Source of the DNA: Taeniopygia guttata
Taxonomy: Eukaryota > Chordata > Aves > Passeriformes > Estrildidae
Direction of reading: 5' to 3'
Assembly (NCBI RefSeq): GCF_048771995.1
Contig: NC_133024.1
Coordinates: forward strand, 89,808,501 to 89,872,500
DNA: 64,000 nt
The translations under genes were made by a program, and so were the position numbers. Each line of letters starts with the position of its first letter. Position 1 is the stretch's first letter. The notes under the pieces are model-generated. The model saw only the letters and a list, made by a program, of their open reading frames with translations. It was not told where the DNA came from and ran no database searches. Below are positions 12,441 to 27,000 of the stretch, piece after piece.

Positions 12441-12949
12441 TGCAGTGAAGCAAATCTGTCTGGATGTCTACACATAAATAGGGTCCTTTAGAGGAAAAGC
12501 CTTAACATGGAGAGGACAGCTGCAAGTATGGGTCAGCATCAGGTAGGGTTATGTGTGTTTGTGGCATATTTGTCAAGATAATGTTTGCAATCTCACCCAA
12601 AAAGTGCCTGGTCAGCACTAATCCTGAAGGCCTCCATCATGTCCTTGATTTCTTCTCCTGCTTTACTGTGGAACATTGCAGGTTTGAAGCATTTTTGCCT
12701 TTTTTCCTACAGGTCATCACTATGGTAGCACATTCTTTGGAAATGAGCTTGGCTACTCGTGAGATTTTGATTCTGCGTGTTCCTGAAATATTTTCTTCTT
12801 TATTTTGAACATGATCAATTTGTTTGGTCTTTCTATTCAGGTCATGTTTTCTAGGCTAACAGACATTACCTTTGCTTCCCTCTAGCCTCAGTGTCATCAC
12901 ACTCTTTGTGGGCAACATCTTTCTTTATGGGTGATGCAAAATGACTGAG

Positions 12950-13270
12950 CAATATTCACAAAATCACTGGTTGGAAGGGACCACAGTGGATCACCTGGTC
13001 TGACCTCCCTGCTCAAGCAGGATCATTCTAGAACACATTGTACAGGATTGCATCCAAACAGTTCTTGAATATCTCCAGTGTGGGTGACTCCACAACCAAA
13101 ACAATTATTTTTCAAAATAATTTTGAATTATTTGTCTAACAGCATAATTCCTCTAAAATACACAACAGTTTCTCCCAACTTTATATCCTATGCAAATTTA
13201 ATGTACCTTATATCCAAGGTCATCAGTGACCATACTGAACAATACCAGACAGCACGTCTGCACTTTCTGT
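12950..13270 (-). repeat. CR1 LINE 3' end (antisense), diverged
   Basis: It reads 'caaaatcactggttggaagggaccac ... cacctggtctgacctccctgctcaagcaggatca ... gaatatctccagtgtgggtgactccacaac'. This is the usual reverse-complement CR1 3' end. The part past about 13100 is more decayed. Confidence 0.75.
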
Positions 13271-16200
13271 CTTCCAGGACCATTGATAGGTATGACTCTC
13301 CAGCTTATTTCACTCTTCTGCACTATTGTAATTTACACTGTTTCTCTGTAAAGGGTCTGGCACAGTCTCAGAAATCAGTCACAGAGACTACCAGTGGGAA
13401 GCAGATTAAATGGCCCCAATGCACTTAATTCTTCACCACAGTACTTGGACTTCTACTGTATTCCTCAAAAAGTCTGGGAACTGTCTCCTCTTCTCATTAT
13501 TTGAATGCCCAGCAGAAAGATAAGCCAGTCATTGCTGAGACAAAATTCAGGATGTTTAATAAGTCGGCTTGCCCAGTCACACAGGGTCATGACAGCAAGG
13601 CAAGTAATTTCCTTGGTTCATAGTATTTAAATAGTATTTATTGGCATGGTTACTGGTACAGTCCCTTGAGAAGTATATTTTATTAGCTCAGCTGAGCAGT
13701 ATAAGGGAATCATGCAGGAAGTGAAAGAAACAACAGAAGTAGCCCTGAGGCTGAGATAAATGGCCACTGAATATTTGACTAAAATATGGCTATTAAAAAG
13801 AAAAAAATCTGGGCAATTCTCTTCAAAAATTCTGCTTCCTGATGCCAGTCAGTATCCAGGGTATGTTTTATTAGCACAAGATTTAAAAGATTCTGCCTGA
13901 CTTCTTTAAAAGGGACTTGAAAAGGTAAAGCTATTTGCAGCATTGTTCAGAGGCATTGGAAATAAGTGAATTACACATTCATTCGTGACATATGTTTGTC
14001 AAAATCTGGTTTACATTCTTTAATTGCCTTCAGTATACTTTTCACCTACTAATTTTTGCAGTCAGTTTTTGAATTCTATAAACTTTTAGCATTCACAGCA
14101 TGTTGTGACAAGGAGTTCCATGTGTGCTGTGTGAAGACATGGGATACCCCAATGGGAACATGAGGTAAACTGAAAAGAGCAAGATAAAAGTCAAGTTAAA
14201 TGTCAGGTATACTTAAAGTCATAGGAGAATATACCTGAGGACAGGTACATGGCCCTTTCAAAAACACCCCAATAAAACAACAAGCAAACAATTGCTACAT
14301 GATACCAAAAGACATTGTGTTATTTATATGTTAATAAAGCTAGATAATGAAAAGTGTGGATAATGTACTGGAGACCATTCTTGTGCTGTAGCTCACAGCC
14401 ATTTCAAGACAACAAATCTCTGAAAACTGAAGTAAAGAAAAGGTTTTCAGAGAAGTACCTGTTTTAGAAATATTATCATATTGATAGAGCCTAAGTTTGT
14501 AGAAGCTACATATGTACCTTTGCAATATGATTAATAAAGTGTGTTTGAAAGGTACCAACAATAGCCCATCAGAAAAATGACTGAAGAAAAAAACAAAGTA
14601 GAAATGTCTACACAGAGGTATTTATACAGCTCAAACAGGAACAGATTATCAGTTTTTGGAATGCATGAGGAAACTCCTCTGGAAAATGCCTCTTCAATTT
14701 CAAAACTATGCCATCACCAAAAGAATAAATCAATCTGGAATGCATATGTAGTAATGAAATTTTTATAACAGGCATAATTTCAATTACACTTCTAGATAGT
14801 TAACATAAAGTTTGATTAATTATTTTTCCTAGCTGAAAGCATCTTAAAAATTTCCTTTGATAGCACAGTGAATTACACTCTCCCTTCAAATTAAGTTTTT
14901 TGAAGCCCAGAAGTAAGTGAGACATCCTGTACTTTTTCTCATGTCAGTTGGTGCCTTGTTTAGTCAGGTGCCCTCCATCCATGTCTGCTGTAGTGACACC
15001 ACGTCAAGGACAATGTGTAGTACAGTCTCAGTGAGGGAAAAGAGTTCTTTGTGCCTCACTTCTCCAACCCAGGCAAGGTTGTTTCCTCCATATATTCTGA
15101 GCAGCTTTGCTTGGTTGAGTTTTAAGTCTTACTTATGAAGTTCTCCTTTCCCTTGGCAGGCAGTTTTACAAGTTTAATGGAAAATGAGGAGAGTCAAGAG
15201 CCAAGTTCCACACTGACAACCCCTCAAGAGCTGTAATGTACCGCAACATTTGTCAAACTGATCCCCTACTGATCCTCTACTGATGTACTCCTTTAACTTC
15301 AAGAACTCACTGTACTCTTCATAAACGCTGGACAATGAAATATGGAATTAGAGCTATATTCTGACATGCACTGCAGTTCCCTCTGAATCAAAAATGTCTT
15401 GGTAAGGAGAACAGCGAAGTCTGCAGAACATGGTAGGGTGGCTCAGCTGGCAAGAAGAGAGAAGAGGCAGAGGGTGAGCAGCCTCTGCTTGCAGGTCAGC
15501 CTTGGAAGCTTGTTCTAGAAGAAAATCTACCAGCCATGGAGCGGTATCCCAGTAATGTCAAGTGAGTCTCTTTCTCCCTCTCAGAGGGTCCATAGGAGCC
15601 ACCCAGTTATTTAGAGGGGAATAAGATGTCAGGCTCTTACTGCAGTCCAGTGTTTCAGCATTTTCACAGCCCTCACATCCATTGAAAAGATTGCAACTAC
15701 AGCATTTCTTTCACATATGAGAGAAGCAGCTTGCCAATTCTTAAAATTGTGCCTCTGTTTAGGAATTAATAAAGATGTGAACATGTAACAGAGAAAAGAC
15801 CATAAAACCTGATTTGGAGGCTGGCTCCTCCAGAAAGACATTGTGTGATGCTGGGGGGATGAGGATTCCTGGTCACTTGACAGTATAAGGCAGCGAATGA
15901 GATAAATCACTGGAATTTAGCTGAAGACAGTACAGGACATGCAAACAGCAGGTGGGTTCTAAGTGTCGGATCCAAGGTTGTTCAGCTAGAACAGTGACTT
16001 ACAGTGGCCACTGCTTTAGCTCAGCTGCACCTTCAACCCTGTGAGAGTCACCTCTACACCATTCCACTTGTGACTATATCCATGCTGGCTCAAAACCTCC
16101 TGAGGAAGTTGGATCCTCCATTCCCTGTTGATACTTCTGTGGATAAGAAATTCTTCCATTAAAAGTTATTTATGTCAGCACTCTGTCTTCCCAATGCCTA

Positions 16201-17205
16201 GCTTGGTTCATTATGGCAGCACAAAGGAAGGGCTACAGCCTAGTTTATTTCTTCTGCTTGACTTGAAAGTACCAGAATTAATGGTGCATATGGTGACATG
16301 GCTGCTTGTAGAGATAAAGAGGAGATGCAGGGTTGAAATTCAAAAAGATGACAGTATTTAAAATGCATTCTCTACCGTCAGGGCTAAGACACTTTCAGCA
16401 GCAGTTCAGAGTCTTATATGTACTTTGTTTTTGTAAAATACTATGTTGTCAATAAAGAAAAAAAGAGTTAAAACTAGCTGGTGGAAAATGATTTGCTGCC
16501 AAGGAGATTTAACTGTTCAGGAGATGGACTATGACTTGCTGCAATGGATGTTTAGACATAGAAGAAGATGACGAAAGATGTAGAGCCATTGCAGCCCAAA
16601 GTGTTTCACAAAGGAGAAAAGCATAGCAGAAAATTTTATTTGGAGATTTTTAATAGTGTTCTCCTTCCTTGGCCCTTCCCCATCCTTTTTTACAGCTCTG
16701 AGGACCTCATACTCAGAGTGGTTAAGTGGAACATATCTATTTCCTTTTGAACTCATTGTCTGAAGTATTCTGTGACATTATCATATTTTGATGCTAATAA
16801 TAGAAATAAACTCAGTCTAGGAAGCACTTACAACTTCTATGTTCCTTCTGCCCCTAATTTTTCTATTTCCTTTGGGTGTCAGTCATAGACACTTCTCCTG
16901 ACCACAGAGCGGTCACTTAAGCAGCGGAGTCCCAGTATTTTCAACAGGACACACAAGAAAACAAGAGAAACCTCTCTAGGCTGAGAAGATCTAAGCCATG
17001 AATAGATGTTGAGACTGGATTAAAATGACAAAGAGTTAGACTGGTATTTGCAAGGCTTGCATCCTCAGTAATAAGACCCCTTTCCTGTCCATACACCCTC
17101 ACAGATGGAGTTCTCAAGTCACCAGATGTATTTTGTGCAGAGGTGTAGAGGGTGCCCCTGAAGGAACAGGACAAAATCAAAGCTCTTCAGACTTGCTTGG
17201 CCTCC

Positions 17206-17624
17206 TGTGGTATTCACATTCTCTGAACAGAGAGAGACATGATTCTCTCTCCCAAGATTTTTCCTGGGAAGTTGTGACATGCAGTAGAAAGCTCAGAGAA
17301 AGAAGAAAACAACTATTATCTCTATTTGTTGAGCCTGTTGTTTGGCACATGTGGAATGTGTTATGGAGATTGCTTACCAAAGAGTGATTTGTTAATTGGA
17401 CACTGGTGATGATTGGATTGATTGGTCAATTGGGTCAAAGTTGTGTCATGACTGTCTGGAGACGGTCTCGGGTTTTTCTTTAGTGTCTCTTTAGTATGAT
17501 ACAGTTCTAGTATAGTATAGTATTAATGTCATATAATTTAGCTTAATAAAAACAATTTATTCAGCCTTCTGCAACATGGAGTGAAAGCACGTTATTCCCC
17601 CTTCAAGGGACACTGCTTCGATAG
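17206..17624 (+). mobile_element. Solo LTR, endogenous retrovirus (ERVK-like, passerine type)
   Basis: A fossil long terminal repeat of about 420 bp, beginning TGTGGTATTCACATTCTCTG. It contains an A/T-rich U3 with 'attggattgattggtcaattg', a 'tatagtatagtattaat' stretch and a polyadenylation signal AATAAA at 17545-17550 followed by 'tcagccttctgcaac'. The flanking hexamers GCCTCC (17200-17205) and GCCTTC (17625-17630) differ at one base and may be the target-site duplication. No internal retroviral region adjoins it, so it is a solo LTR. It looks moderately old. The family is assigned from memory of songbird LTRs. Confidence 0.7.
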
Positions 17625-18969
17625 GCCTTCGTGGAGAACTTTCTGCTAACCTGGAATAAAGTTCTGCGCACGGGAGTGGGAGGGTCAGCTCAAAATGTGA
17701 CAAAATGCTGTGGTGCAGGAGGAGCTGTGGACTCTCCACATTCAGCCACTGAAGAGAGCCCCGTGTTAGTTAGCTGCTCTATTCCACTTCAGCAAACAAA
17801 CTACAGCACTGGGTAGAAAATGAGTGTTCGTTGTCTGTGGATGTATGAAAGCAGATACATAAGAGGAATAGAATGAGAGTGGGAATTCAGTCTCCCTACC
17901 ATGTTTTTTCAGTGTCAATGAATAAAATGTCACTGAAATATGGGTGGAGAAAAAGTAGAGTGAGAGGTGAAGCTATGTGGGCTGGATACACTGAAACACC
18001 TGTGAGCATAAATGTGCAAATGGAGCCCAGATTCATGCTTGATTTCATAGACTTCTAAATGAAAAAAATAGATTGTATTGGAGATGAGGTGGCTGTTTGT
18101 AGTAAACAGATACCATGATAGATGGGACAATCCTTTTGCCTCACAGATCATATATGGTGGTTTACATCTGATATCACATTAACTTTGTCCACTCACATGA
18201 CAATTCCTTCAAACAAGTGGGGACTTAAGGTGGTAAGTAGCCATTACGGGTTTGCCTCCAGGGCCCCTTACAAGTCCTTCCCAGATTTTGATCAAGACAT
18301 AACTCCCAGGCTGATTCCCTTAGACACTGCATCTGCTTGGTTCCAGCATAAATGTAAGAGCAACAGATGATTCACAGATTTTTGGCCCTTTTTCCTGAGG
18401 ATCTAAAAGACCATGATTGTTTATCTGTGAATTGAGATTTTGTGTGTGTTAATAAGGAAAATAAAGCTGCAATAAACCTATTTTTATAAGTCATCCTCAA
18501 ACATATTTTCTTTCTTTCCTAGTGGATTTGTTGTGCAAATAATGCAAGGAACTTTTAGAAAAAGATGCTGGCCACTTTCAGAAGAAGACAACACTGTATA
18601 TTTATTTATGCTAACATTCACATATCTTTCCCTTTCCAAGAGCAACATGGGTCTTATCCAGTTTTCATAAATAATTGTTATGCCATGACAGCAGTATGTC
18701 TTTATTATTATGTTTTGCTGTATCTTCCTATCTTCTGTGAAACTCTGAGTTGATAAAATAGATACTATTTCTTATCACACAGTTCTGTAACATCTTGATT
18801 TCCTATATATATTTTTCAGGTCACATTTGAAAGTGTTATTTTTTAAAATTATTTTTGTTTTCAATGAAGCCATTGAAATAGATACTGAAAACTCTTGATA
18901 CAACAGCCTAGTAGACATCTGCTTAATGTCCTTCTCTACAATTCATCCCTTTGACTTCCATGGACACCA

Positions 18970-18986
18970 CCCCCCCCCCCCCCCCC
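18970..18986. repeat. C17 homopolymer
   Basis: A run of 17 cytosines flanked by CACCA on the right. It is a G-run on the minus strand and prone to slippage and to sequencing error. Confidence 0.9.
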
Positions 18987-20503
18987 ACCAACTCAACTGT
19001 ACTGTGAGGAAAGCAGATCCCTCAAACTAAGTGGAAAATTCTTCTGACTTCAAGTGGCCAGTGGGCTTCAGAGGGGAGGGTATGTAAAGTTCATAAATGC
19101 CCCTTGAAAGTTTATAAATGCTCACTGCAGAATTGAGTCCTCTAATTTTATAAGCTTTTTATTTTCACTATCTATACAGAAAGTCTAAAGTGAAGTAATA
19201 AAGTTTTATTAGCATGACTGGGCAAATGTCTGAGCTACTGGTCTGTAGCAAAGGCCTGGAGGCATCCAGATAGGTCATCCAGAACATGAACCATCTCCCA
19301 GTATAAAGGGTATGGTATATATAGCAGATGGTGGTAGGAAAAGGCACTTTGCAAAGATACTTAAACTATGCTAAGGGCAGTTTTCACTGCTTACTACAGA
19401 GCCCTCTGCCTTGCTACCGAGGTACCAGAATGCAAAAGTGTCTGGAAGCTAACCAGTAAGTTTCTGACTTCCCTGACAATTATTTATAACTGCTTTTCCA
19501 TGAACAGTAGTACCTTGGTTAAGAGCTGTGCCATCTGTCAGAAGATCAGCTATAGAGGTGGGAATATCTATTTGCATTTGCACAGAGCCTTCAGTCCTGG
19601 CTTTGTAGCATGTTGTGATTCCAAGGAAAGAACACTATATTGCCTTGCTGCCTGAGTCACTGGCAGGTATGGGGAAGGCTGTGAGGACAGGCAGAAGAGC
19701 ATTGGGGAGATGGAGTCAGTGAAAAATCTGTATTTGAAAAAGGAACATTTGCTGATAATGGGAGGGCTTTGCTTGTTCAGCCTGTATGGCAGCAGCAGTT
19801 TGGAAGTGTCAGAAGTTTACAGTGTCCACACTAGACCATGAGGATACTGATAAGTGGGACAGGCTGCAGAAGAGGCTTAAAAATGCCTAGTGAATGAAAT
19901 GTAATTTCACACAGCTAAAACTGTCACACTGCCATAAATCCCTTATATGGGCATATCTATTTCTATTTCGATATCTGTACAGGCATGCTTTCATGTCCCA
20001 TTAAAATGTGCTGTTGGATTCATAAAAACATGAGCCATACCACAAGTCCTTAGCTGGCCTCAGAGCAAATGCAATTTCTTTTAACTGTAAAACTTTAAAT
20101 TTACTTTGACTTTTTCTTCATTAATTGATCCTAACTTCTATGCATATATGTGCTACCACAATTAATCCTAAGGATACAATTTAATATGAGAAATAACCTG
20201 ATGGCTCCCAAACCCAAGGTTTCATCTGCATTGCACAAACGTACCTGCTCCTGCCCCTGTGCCTCTGCACCTTGCCCAGGAAAATAAAAATTTGAAGACT
20301 AACTCAAATAATAATTGGACATACCCCATATGCTATTCTTTGCTCATCAATTTACATGTTTATTCAGCTAATAGCCATTTCTTGAGCAGCTGTGCAAACC
20401 AAAACCTCACCCATACAAAAGTTACAAACAAGTAACACATTGAGCAGTAAAGAACAACCCAGCCGATCTTGAAAATGGAACCTTGCAGCGATCCTGAATT
20501 AGA

Positions 20504-20570
20504 ATCACAGAATCATTTAGTTTGGAAAAGACAACTAAGATTATTAAGTTCAACTGAATTGCCTCAATTT
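20504..20570 (-). repeat. CR1 LINE 3' tail fragment (antisense)
   Basis: It reads 'agaatcacagaatcatttagtttggaaaagacaactaagattat', the reverse complement of the CR1 terminal region. It is short and diverged. Confidence 0.7.
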
Positions 20571-21060
20571 TTACAAAAATGAGCTCTGATTTTGGGTAAG
20601 GATGAGTTTTGTGGTTCTCTGCATCTGCTGGCCTGCACAGGATAGAAAGGGGACTAAACCTAGTTTAAAATATCTGTTTTCTCCGTTTGAATAGTCGAAT
20701 CTCAAACATGCTATGTTTGGCCTTAATTTTAAATAGTACTTACACAAAGGTCCAAATTAGTCAGTAGATATGATCATAGCTGTCAATACATACCAGTTTA
20801 TCTCAAGTGCAACAGTTTCTTCCTGCTTTGTCCTTTCATAAAACTTTCAAAAGGGCCTTCATTTCACTGTTAAATTTAGATTTAGGTTCTTTGAACTTAA
20901 AGGCATGCTTCTCTCAGCACAACTCCTTTAGTAATAACCAAGTTTACTGATTCACTTGGCCCTTGTCCCTGGAGAGCTTCCTGATCATAGGTTGAAGATG
21001 CACATTTCCAATGTCACTTTTTAGTGACTCAAGAGCATTTATGTCCTAAACCAAGTCTGC

Positions 21061-21076
21061 TTTTTTTTTTTTTTTT
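21061..21076. repeat. T16 homopolymer
   Basis: A run of 16 thymines in intergenic DNA with nothing recognised beside it. Confidence 0.85.
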
Positions 21077-24000
21077 CATTTCCTTTACATCCAAATTCCT
21101 GCTGAGTGTGGTGGCATGCATCAAGGGAGCAGCATAAATTCCAAGGGCTCTCTAGTCTGACAGTACACTTAGGATAATTCAAGATTTTGATTCTGGCCCT
21201 CTCTCTATACTAGAGCTTTTATACATGATGTCAGAATTTGGCACACTTCAGACTAGCAAAATGAAATGAGGTAACCCTAAAGCTTTGGAAACCAGGTCAG
21301 AACAAAACAAGGGAGGTGTTGATGATGTTCAGGGTTCAGACTGAACACAGGTCTCCTGAATGTACTCAGAGACACCTAAGCTGAAACACCAACAGAAATG
21401 TCACTCATTAACTGTGGTATTAATGTGAAAATTATTTAATATCAGCGCATCAGAAAACCTCTCTGCAAGCTGCAGGCAATTATTTCCTCAAATCTTATAC
21501 TTACCTTCTTATGAGCAGATATATGAGAGCAAGAGGAAAATGGTTTGTCCATCAACAGCAGGCACACATTTATTCAGGTCCTCAGTAACCCTTGGCTGTG
21601 GTCAGATACAGAAATGTTTCTATTTTACATCTGAAACAATGACTGCAAAATCCAACCTGCAAAGACAAATTCCTTTTTCTCCTTTGGCCATTTTACATTT
21701 GGTCTCGAGTACTCAATGTGACACGCCATAGTCTTTTAGGGTGAGGACAATCAGTTTAAGGATTGGAACTGAAACTACATTATTGTGTATAAACCACTCT
21801 ACATGGTTCCTCCTCGGTGTGCTCAACATTTGAAATGCCATGGGAGAAGGCCTAACTCCATATACTCTGCACAAGTCCCTGGACTGCCTCTCTTTCAGAG
21901 GTCTGAATTAAATTTGGGCAGAATTTGAAGGATCTTCAGCTCATGGGGAAACATCGGTTTTCTACGGTTTGAACTAGAGTTTAAATTTTATGTGTCTATC
22001 AGATTCCTGACTTGCTCATGTATGTATTTGTTATCTAGGATAAACACAAGGCCTTTCCAGGTCACTGGGAAAAAAAAACATTTCATTTGAAAAATGACAT
22101 TAAAGCGATATGAACTATAGGAATAAAACAAGAGATGAGACCAAGGTTCCCATTATAATGGAAACAGCTTTGGAAGAAGTAAAAAATATAAAACATTCAG
22201 ATTTATTTATGTAGTTCTTTCTGAACACAAACATTCGATACTTTTAATTACTACAGAATCTTTATAAACCTAAAGGACTTCCATACCTTCGAACAAAACT
22301 GTCTTTATCAGTCTGGAAGATTTTGACTACCTGTTGACAGCAAAGCTTAATCTAACCCAGCCTTCAGAGATTTTTAATTATGAGCAAGTTCTGTGCATGC
22401 ATTTGGATGTTCAGCTCTGCTTTGGACATCTGTGTCTTCCTTTTTATTGCCCTTTCAACTATAGTGGACATAAATAAAAACATTAAGCATTTAACATGAA
22501 AAATTTCCTTCCTAGAATATTTTGTTACATTTTTTTACTTCTTACTTAGACTTTTGGTTTTTAACTAGAAGCTGCTTGTTGATTTATAAGACACAATTTT
22601 CTTATTCTATTAAAAATGTTCTACTGCACAAGCAAGGATGCCAGGTTTTTAATCTAAATATTACCCCTTCCTCTATTTATATATGACAGCCATTTGTGGA
22701 AACTTCTTTTCACATAGAATTAGTCTGATGCTTATTTGCTGTACATGCAGTACTGATTTTTTGTGTAAGGATAAAAGGACCAGAGTCTGCTTTAGAAAGC
22801 CTAAACCCAAGGAGAAACACAAATGGAAAGAAAGGAAATGGAACATGAAAATCTTAACTTGGTGCTGATTACTCAAGCAGTTTCAATTTTTATTTTTTCA
22901 TCTGGAAATGTGGCTGAAGCAGTCATGCTGCCTGTGAGTGCTTTAGGGGAGGTATTTCACTAAAAGTTTTTGATCCCTGGCCAAAGAGAGATGTCTGGAC
23001 TTCAGCTCAGAGCACATAACACAAGTGGCTGTACACCCCACTGAGATCTTTAGGGTGTACATGTGTGTGAGGTCAGGCACAGACGTGAGCGACCAAGAGT
23101 CATATGGGACAAGAGGCCAAGACAAGACCTTGGTAGGGAAGAATGCTAGAGGAATGATTTAGGAAGAGGCAGGTGGGAGACAGGTAATAAATGCTCTGCT
23201 GTTTTAACTCCTCAAATAACAACTGTGCTTTCAGCAAGACATAAATTGACCCCACCCTTACAGTGACTTTGCAAATAAAAGATAACTTTATCATTAATTG
23301 CACAGTGAACAAGGGAGAAATTATCGCTTCTTTCTATAATGATGATGTGTATTGGTAGTGTTCTCCTGCTGTCTAAATAAAGGGAAGGCAGAGTGTTGTG
23401 GTGCTCTGGCAGTGCTACTGGAATTGGATTAACTCCCTTCCTCCACTTGGCATCACGGAACAGTCACTCTTAATTGTACCTTCTATCTGATTATTAACTG
23501 CTTTTGATCATGCTCCATCTCTTCCCTTATCTGTTTTTCATCTTCTGCATTGATTCTCTATAATTGTAACTGACCTGCCTCAAGGCCCCCAATTATTTCC
23601 TATTGTCTTTGAGTTCAACAGATTATTTGGGGGATTTTGGTGGCTCCACTCGTCATAGTGCTGCTCACCTCTTTCCTGAAACTGATTTTGTTGCAATTCA
23701 GCGCTGGACAAGAGCAGAAGCAGTTCCTACAAGCACTGGCTATTGTGGATGAAGTTTCTGAACCAGCACAACCTTCAGGTGGTGGCAGTCTTCAAATAGC
23801 TGGGCAGGCCCAACAGCAAAGTTACTGTGAGCTACAGAATGGGAATCATTGCCCTGCCTGTCCTCAACAGGGCAAATACAAAAATGTAGTGGTGGCTGCC
23901 AGCCCACAGATGTTATGTGAAGCAATGATTTTGAATCATGGTCCAGAGGCTCTGGCATAGTGTAAGCAGTGCATGCCACAAGTTATGAAATGCACTCTTA

Positions 24001-27000
24001 AGAAATGCTTCATATATGCAGTTATTTTCTTCTAAAAACCCTCACATCAACCCTCCAGGCAGCCTGACAGGAGTCGCCTTAACGTCATTGAAGTAAATAC
24101 ATTTCTCTTTTAAAATCCTAGGAGACACACAGCTCTTCTTGCCAGGAAAATCATTAGGACATCACTTGGAGTCTGGAGCAGAGTAAAGGAATAAATGAAA
24201 GAGATAATAAATCCCTCTATTCATATTACAGATCATGAAAGGGCAAAAACTGGCAAGCATCTGCCATGTAAGAAACTGGTCTGGAAGTCGGGAAACAAGC
24301 AAAAAAGACTGGAGTAACACTTCTCCAGAGGAACAAAAATACCTCAAATCCCTAAGTACTGCAAGTATGCTACACAAATAGATAGGAAATACTCAGTGGA
24401 AATAAAATTAATATTGCTTATTAGATCACTAAATACTCTGTGGCAGCCAGCTTTGAGTTGCAGTGCTGAGTACAGCAATGACAGAAATTTCAGACAGAGA
24501 AACTGAATACCAAGTCTGTATTGCTACTATCAATTACTTTGCTTTCATTTATAAATAATGCTGGCTTGCTTAGGTTGCCAGTTACGAGCTCTAAGACTAT
24601 CTGGGGTGATATATCATTCCTTTAGAAAACCTTAGTTTAATACATTACATGCTCTGAAAGGCATCTCTGAAGAAAGAGGCTCTAAGGCCTCAAAGCAAGA
24701 ATCAGCTGCATGGAAAAAATTTGTCTTCATCCTGTATCAGAAGAGACCTGAGATCTTCTGCCCTTTCCCCTGGGTGAAAACAGATACCGAACTCCCAGAG
24801 TACCACTCACCGAGAAGTTGAGCTCACCTGCAGAAATGCTCTGGTCTTTTGGACCCTGGTTCCAGACTCACATTGACTGAACTGAGAAATCACACCCATG
24901 AATTCTAAGAGGCCTGACACCCTCCTGAGAGGAGCCCTCCGGGGTAGGACTGTATGGTACATCAGCATCTACACAGGCACACCCACACTATGCAGGAGTC
25001 GAGGGCTGGTGGGCTTGGGTTAGGTGAGGTAAATAAAGTACAGGGATTCGCATGTGCAGCTTCAAATGAAACTCTTCCATGCAGCTGATCTGCTTGTTGT
25101 AACGTGGGAGAGATTTGGCTCCTTTGAAATTGAGGTCCCACTAAATGATATGCCTACCATTCTTTTGCACTCCAAAATTGACAGTAGAGACACCAAAGAC
25201 ATGTCTTTTTAAAGTCTCTATGCTATGAATAATTGTTAGGCCCTTTTCTTTTGCAGGTTATTCGCTGGTATGCCAATAACATATCTGTTAATACAACATC
25301 TGAAGGTCTAGCCTAGTGTGATAACTCTGTTTTCAATGCAGGGATGTTCTTCCATTCCTTTAAGTGGAAGGTGCCTGGGAAGTCTCTGATTTTAACCAAT
25401 GAATGCATGGAGGTTTCTTAAATGAGGTCATTTTTCTCCTTTTTGTTCTCTCCATGGGATTTTTATCCTTGGTTCTCCTGAAGCTGGAACTTACACAGTT
25501 GTGCTGCCTAACAATGCCCTGTAATAACACTTGAACCCAGTGGCCAAATGTAATCACACTTTGCAGAGGGCTGGCAATCTCAAGGATAGCGTATCTGGGG
25601 GGAAAAGCAACTGGACAATGAAGGGAGAAGGAGTAAATGCATTCACTGCAGAAGGGTTTCAAGGAGAGGTCAATCACACTGGGAAGCACGAGAGATGTTA
25701 CACAGGGAGAGAAACATGGGAAACAGCCACTGCTGACTCTCATCATGGAGCAGCTTGTCTGAGGAGTGTTAGCTTCAAAAACCCAGATGAACCATTCACA
25801 CAGACAACATCAAGTCTGCGCATAGATGAACTTCTGTCAAGATTTCCAATCAGTTCACAAACAGATGGGTGTCCTGGAGTAGTTCAGTTCTGCTCAGTTT
25901 TCTTTTATCTACAAAATCAGTTTTGATCTTCTGTGAACAATTTAAATAGAAAGCATTCAGGAGGCAACCCTGGCAATGATCCCTACAAGAATCAATTGCT
26001 GAGAGCCTACAACAAGCACTTCCAGAAAAGAGATATCTAGTAAAAAGTAAGTCAGATTCCTTCCTCTCTTGTCATGGATTGTGTTTCTCAGTTTATCCCA
26101 CTTTACAGAAGAGGATGGCTTTTCTTCTCTACGCAGTCCATATAGCATATGTTGAGGAAAAGTGGTGGCATAATGGATGGTTTCCTGAATAGAAAGCAAA
26201 TATGCTGATTTCAATATTTCATCCATGTCCTGAAAAAAATTATAACTCATCTAGAGAAATTATGGAGGCATAGGAAGGGAGAGGAGAAGTTTCCATCAGA
26301 ACCCAGCAAAGTGACACACAGCAGCTGGTGATACCTCCCAGGCATGTTAGTGCTGCTTGCAGCACTCTCCTCCTCCCAGCAGGAGAGAAGGCTTTACACT
26401 CCCTTATAATGAAAGGACATCTGATAGCCCAGATTGCTCTGCTAGGCAATGTATCATTTATTTATTGGGACTTAATGGGATTGAATATCTGTCTGCCCCT
26501 CCTGGATGCATCCTGCTTTCTGCTCTGTACATGGCCGATAGGCACCAGAAATATTGCAGTGAACAGACACATTGATTTTAGGGACAGATGTTTCTAAAGC
26601 TGGATACTCTGTGCTTCTCCCCACATCCAGAAAGCTACAGCAGAAATGGAAAAGATGTGAAGATGCTCCTGATGCACCAGTGCATCATCAGTGAAGATAA
26701 ACAAAGGTTCTGAAAGGCCTCTGAACTGGAAACAAAGAAATCTCTTCTGTTTGAAGAGATGATGAGAGAGGGTGGCTTGAGGGAGATCAATAAGAGCACA
26801 AATGGCAGTAAGAAAACCAGCAGAGAACAGTTGCCAGCTGTCTCGTCTAATCCAAGCAGCACAGGACAGCAAGTGATCTTGTCAAGCAGAAGTTCAAAGG
26901 ATAGAAAAATACCTATACACACAATATGCCAATAATTTGTGGGCTGCCTTGGCAGAGACCTTTTGTTTGTAGGCTCCAAGGTCATCTGGGCTCAGAAAGA

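Larger units (their letters stand above)
10400..17205. other. Intergenic, TMEM255B to ATP4B, part 1
   Basis: AT-rich DNA without a recognisable gene. It holds diverged CR1-like DNA (about 11880-12440 and 12950-13270). No exon of GRK1, which lies in this interval in human, is visible. Confidence 0.55.

Noticed and set aside
23637-23960. 107-codon plus-strand frame with a hydrophobic start
   Set aside because: It resembles a signal peptide superficially, but the rest shows no family features and no flanking gene structure.
25360-25926. Overlapping frames of 128 (minus) and 131 (plus) codons
   Set aside because: No recognisable motif, no splice or promoter context, and both strands open at once; likely chance.
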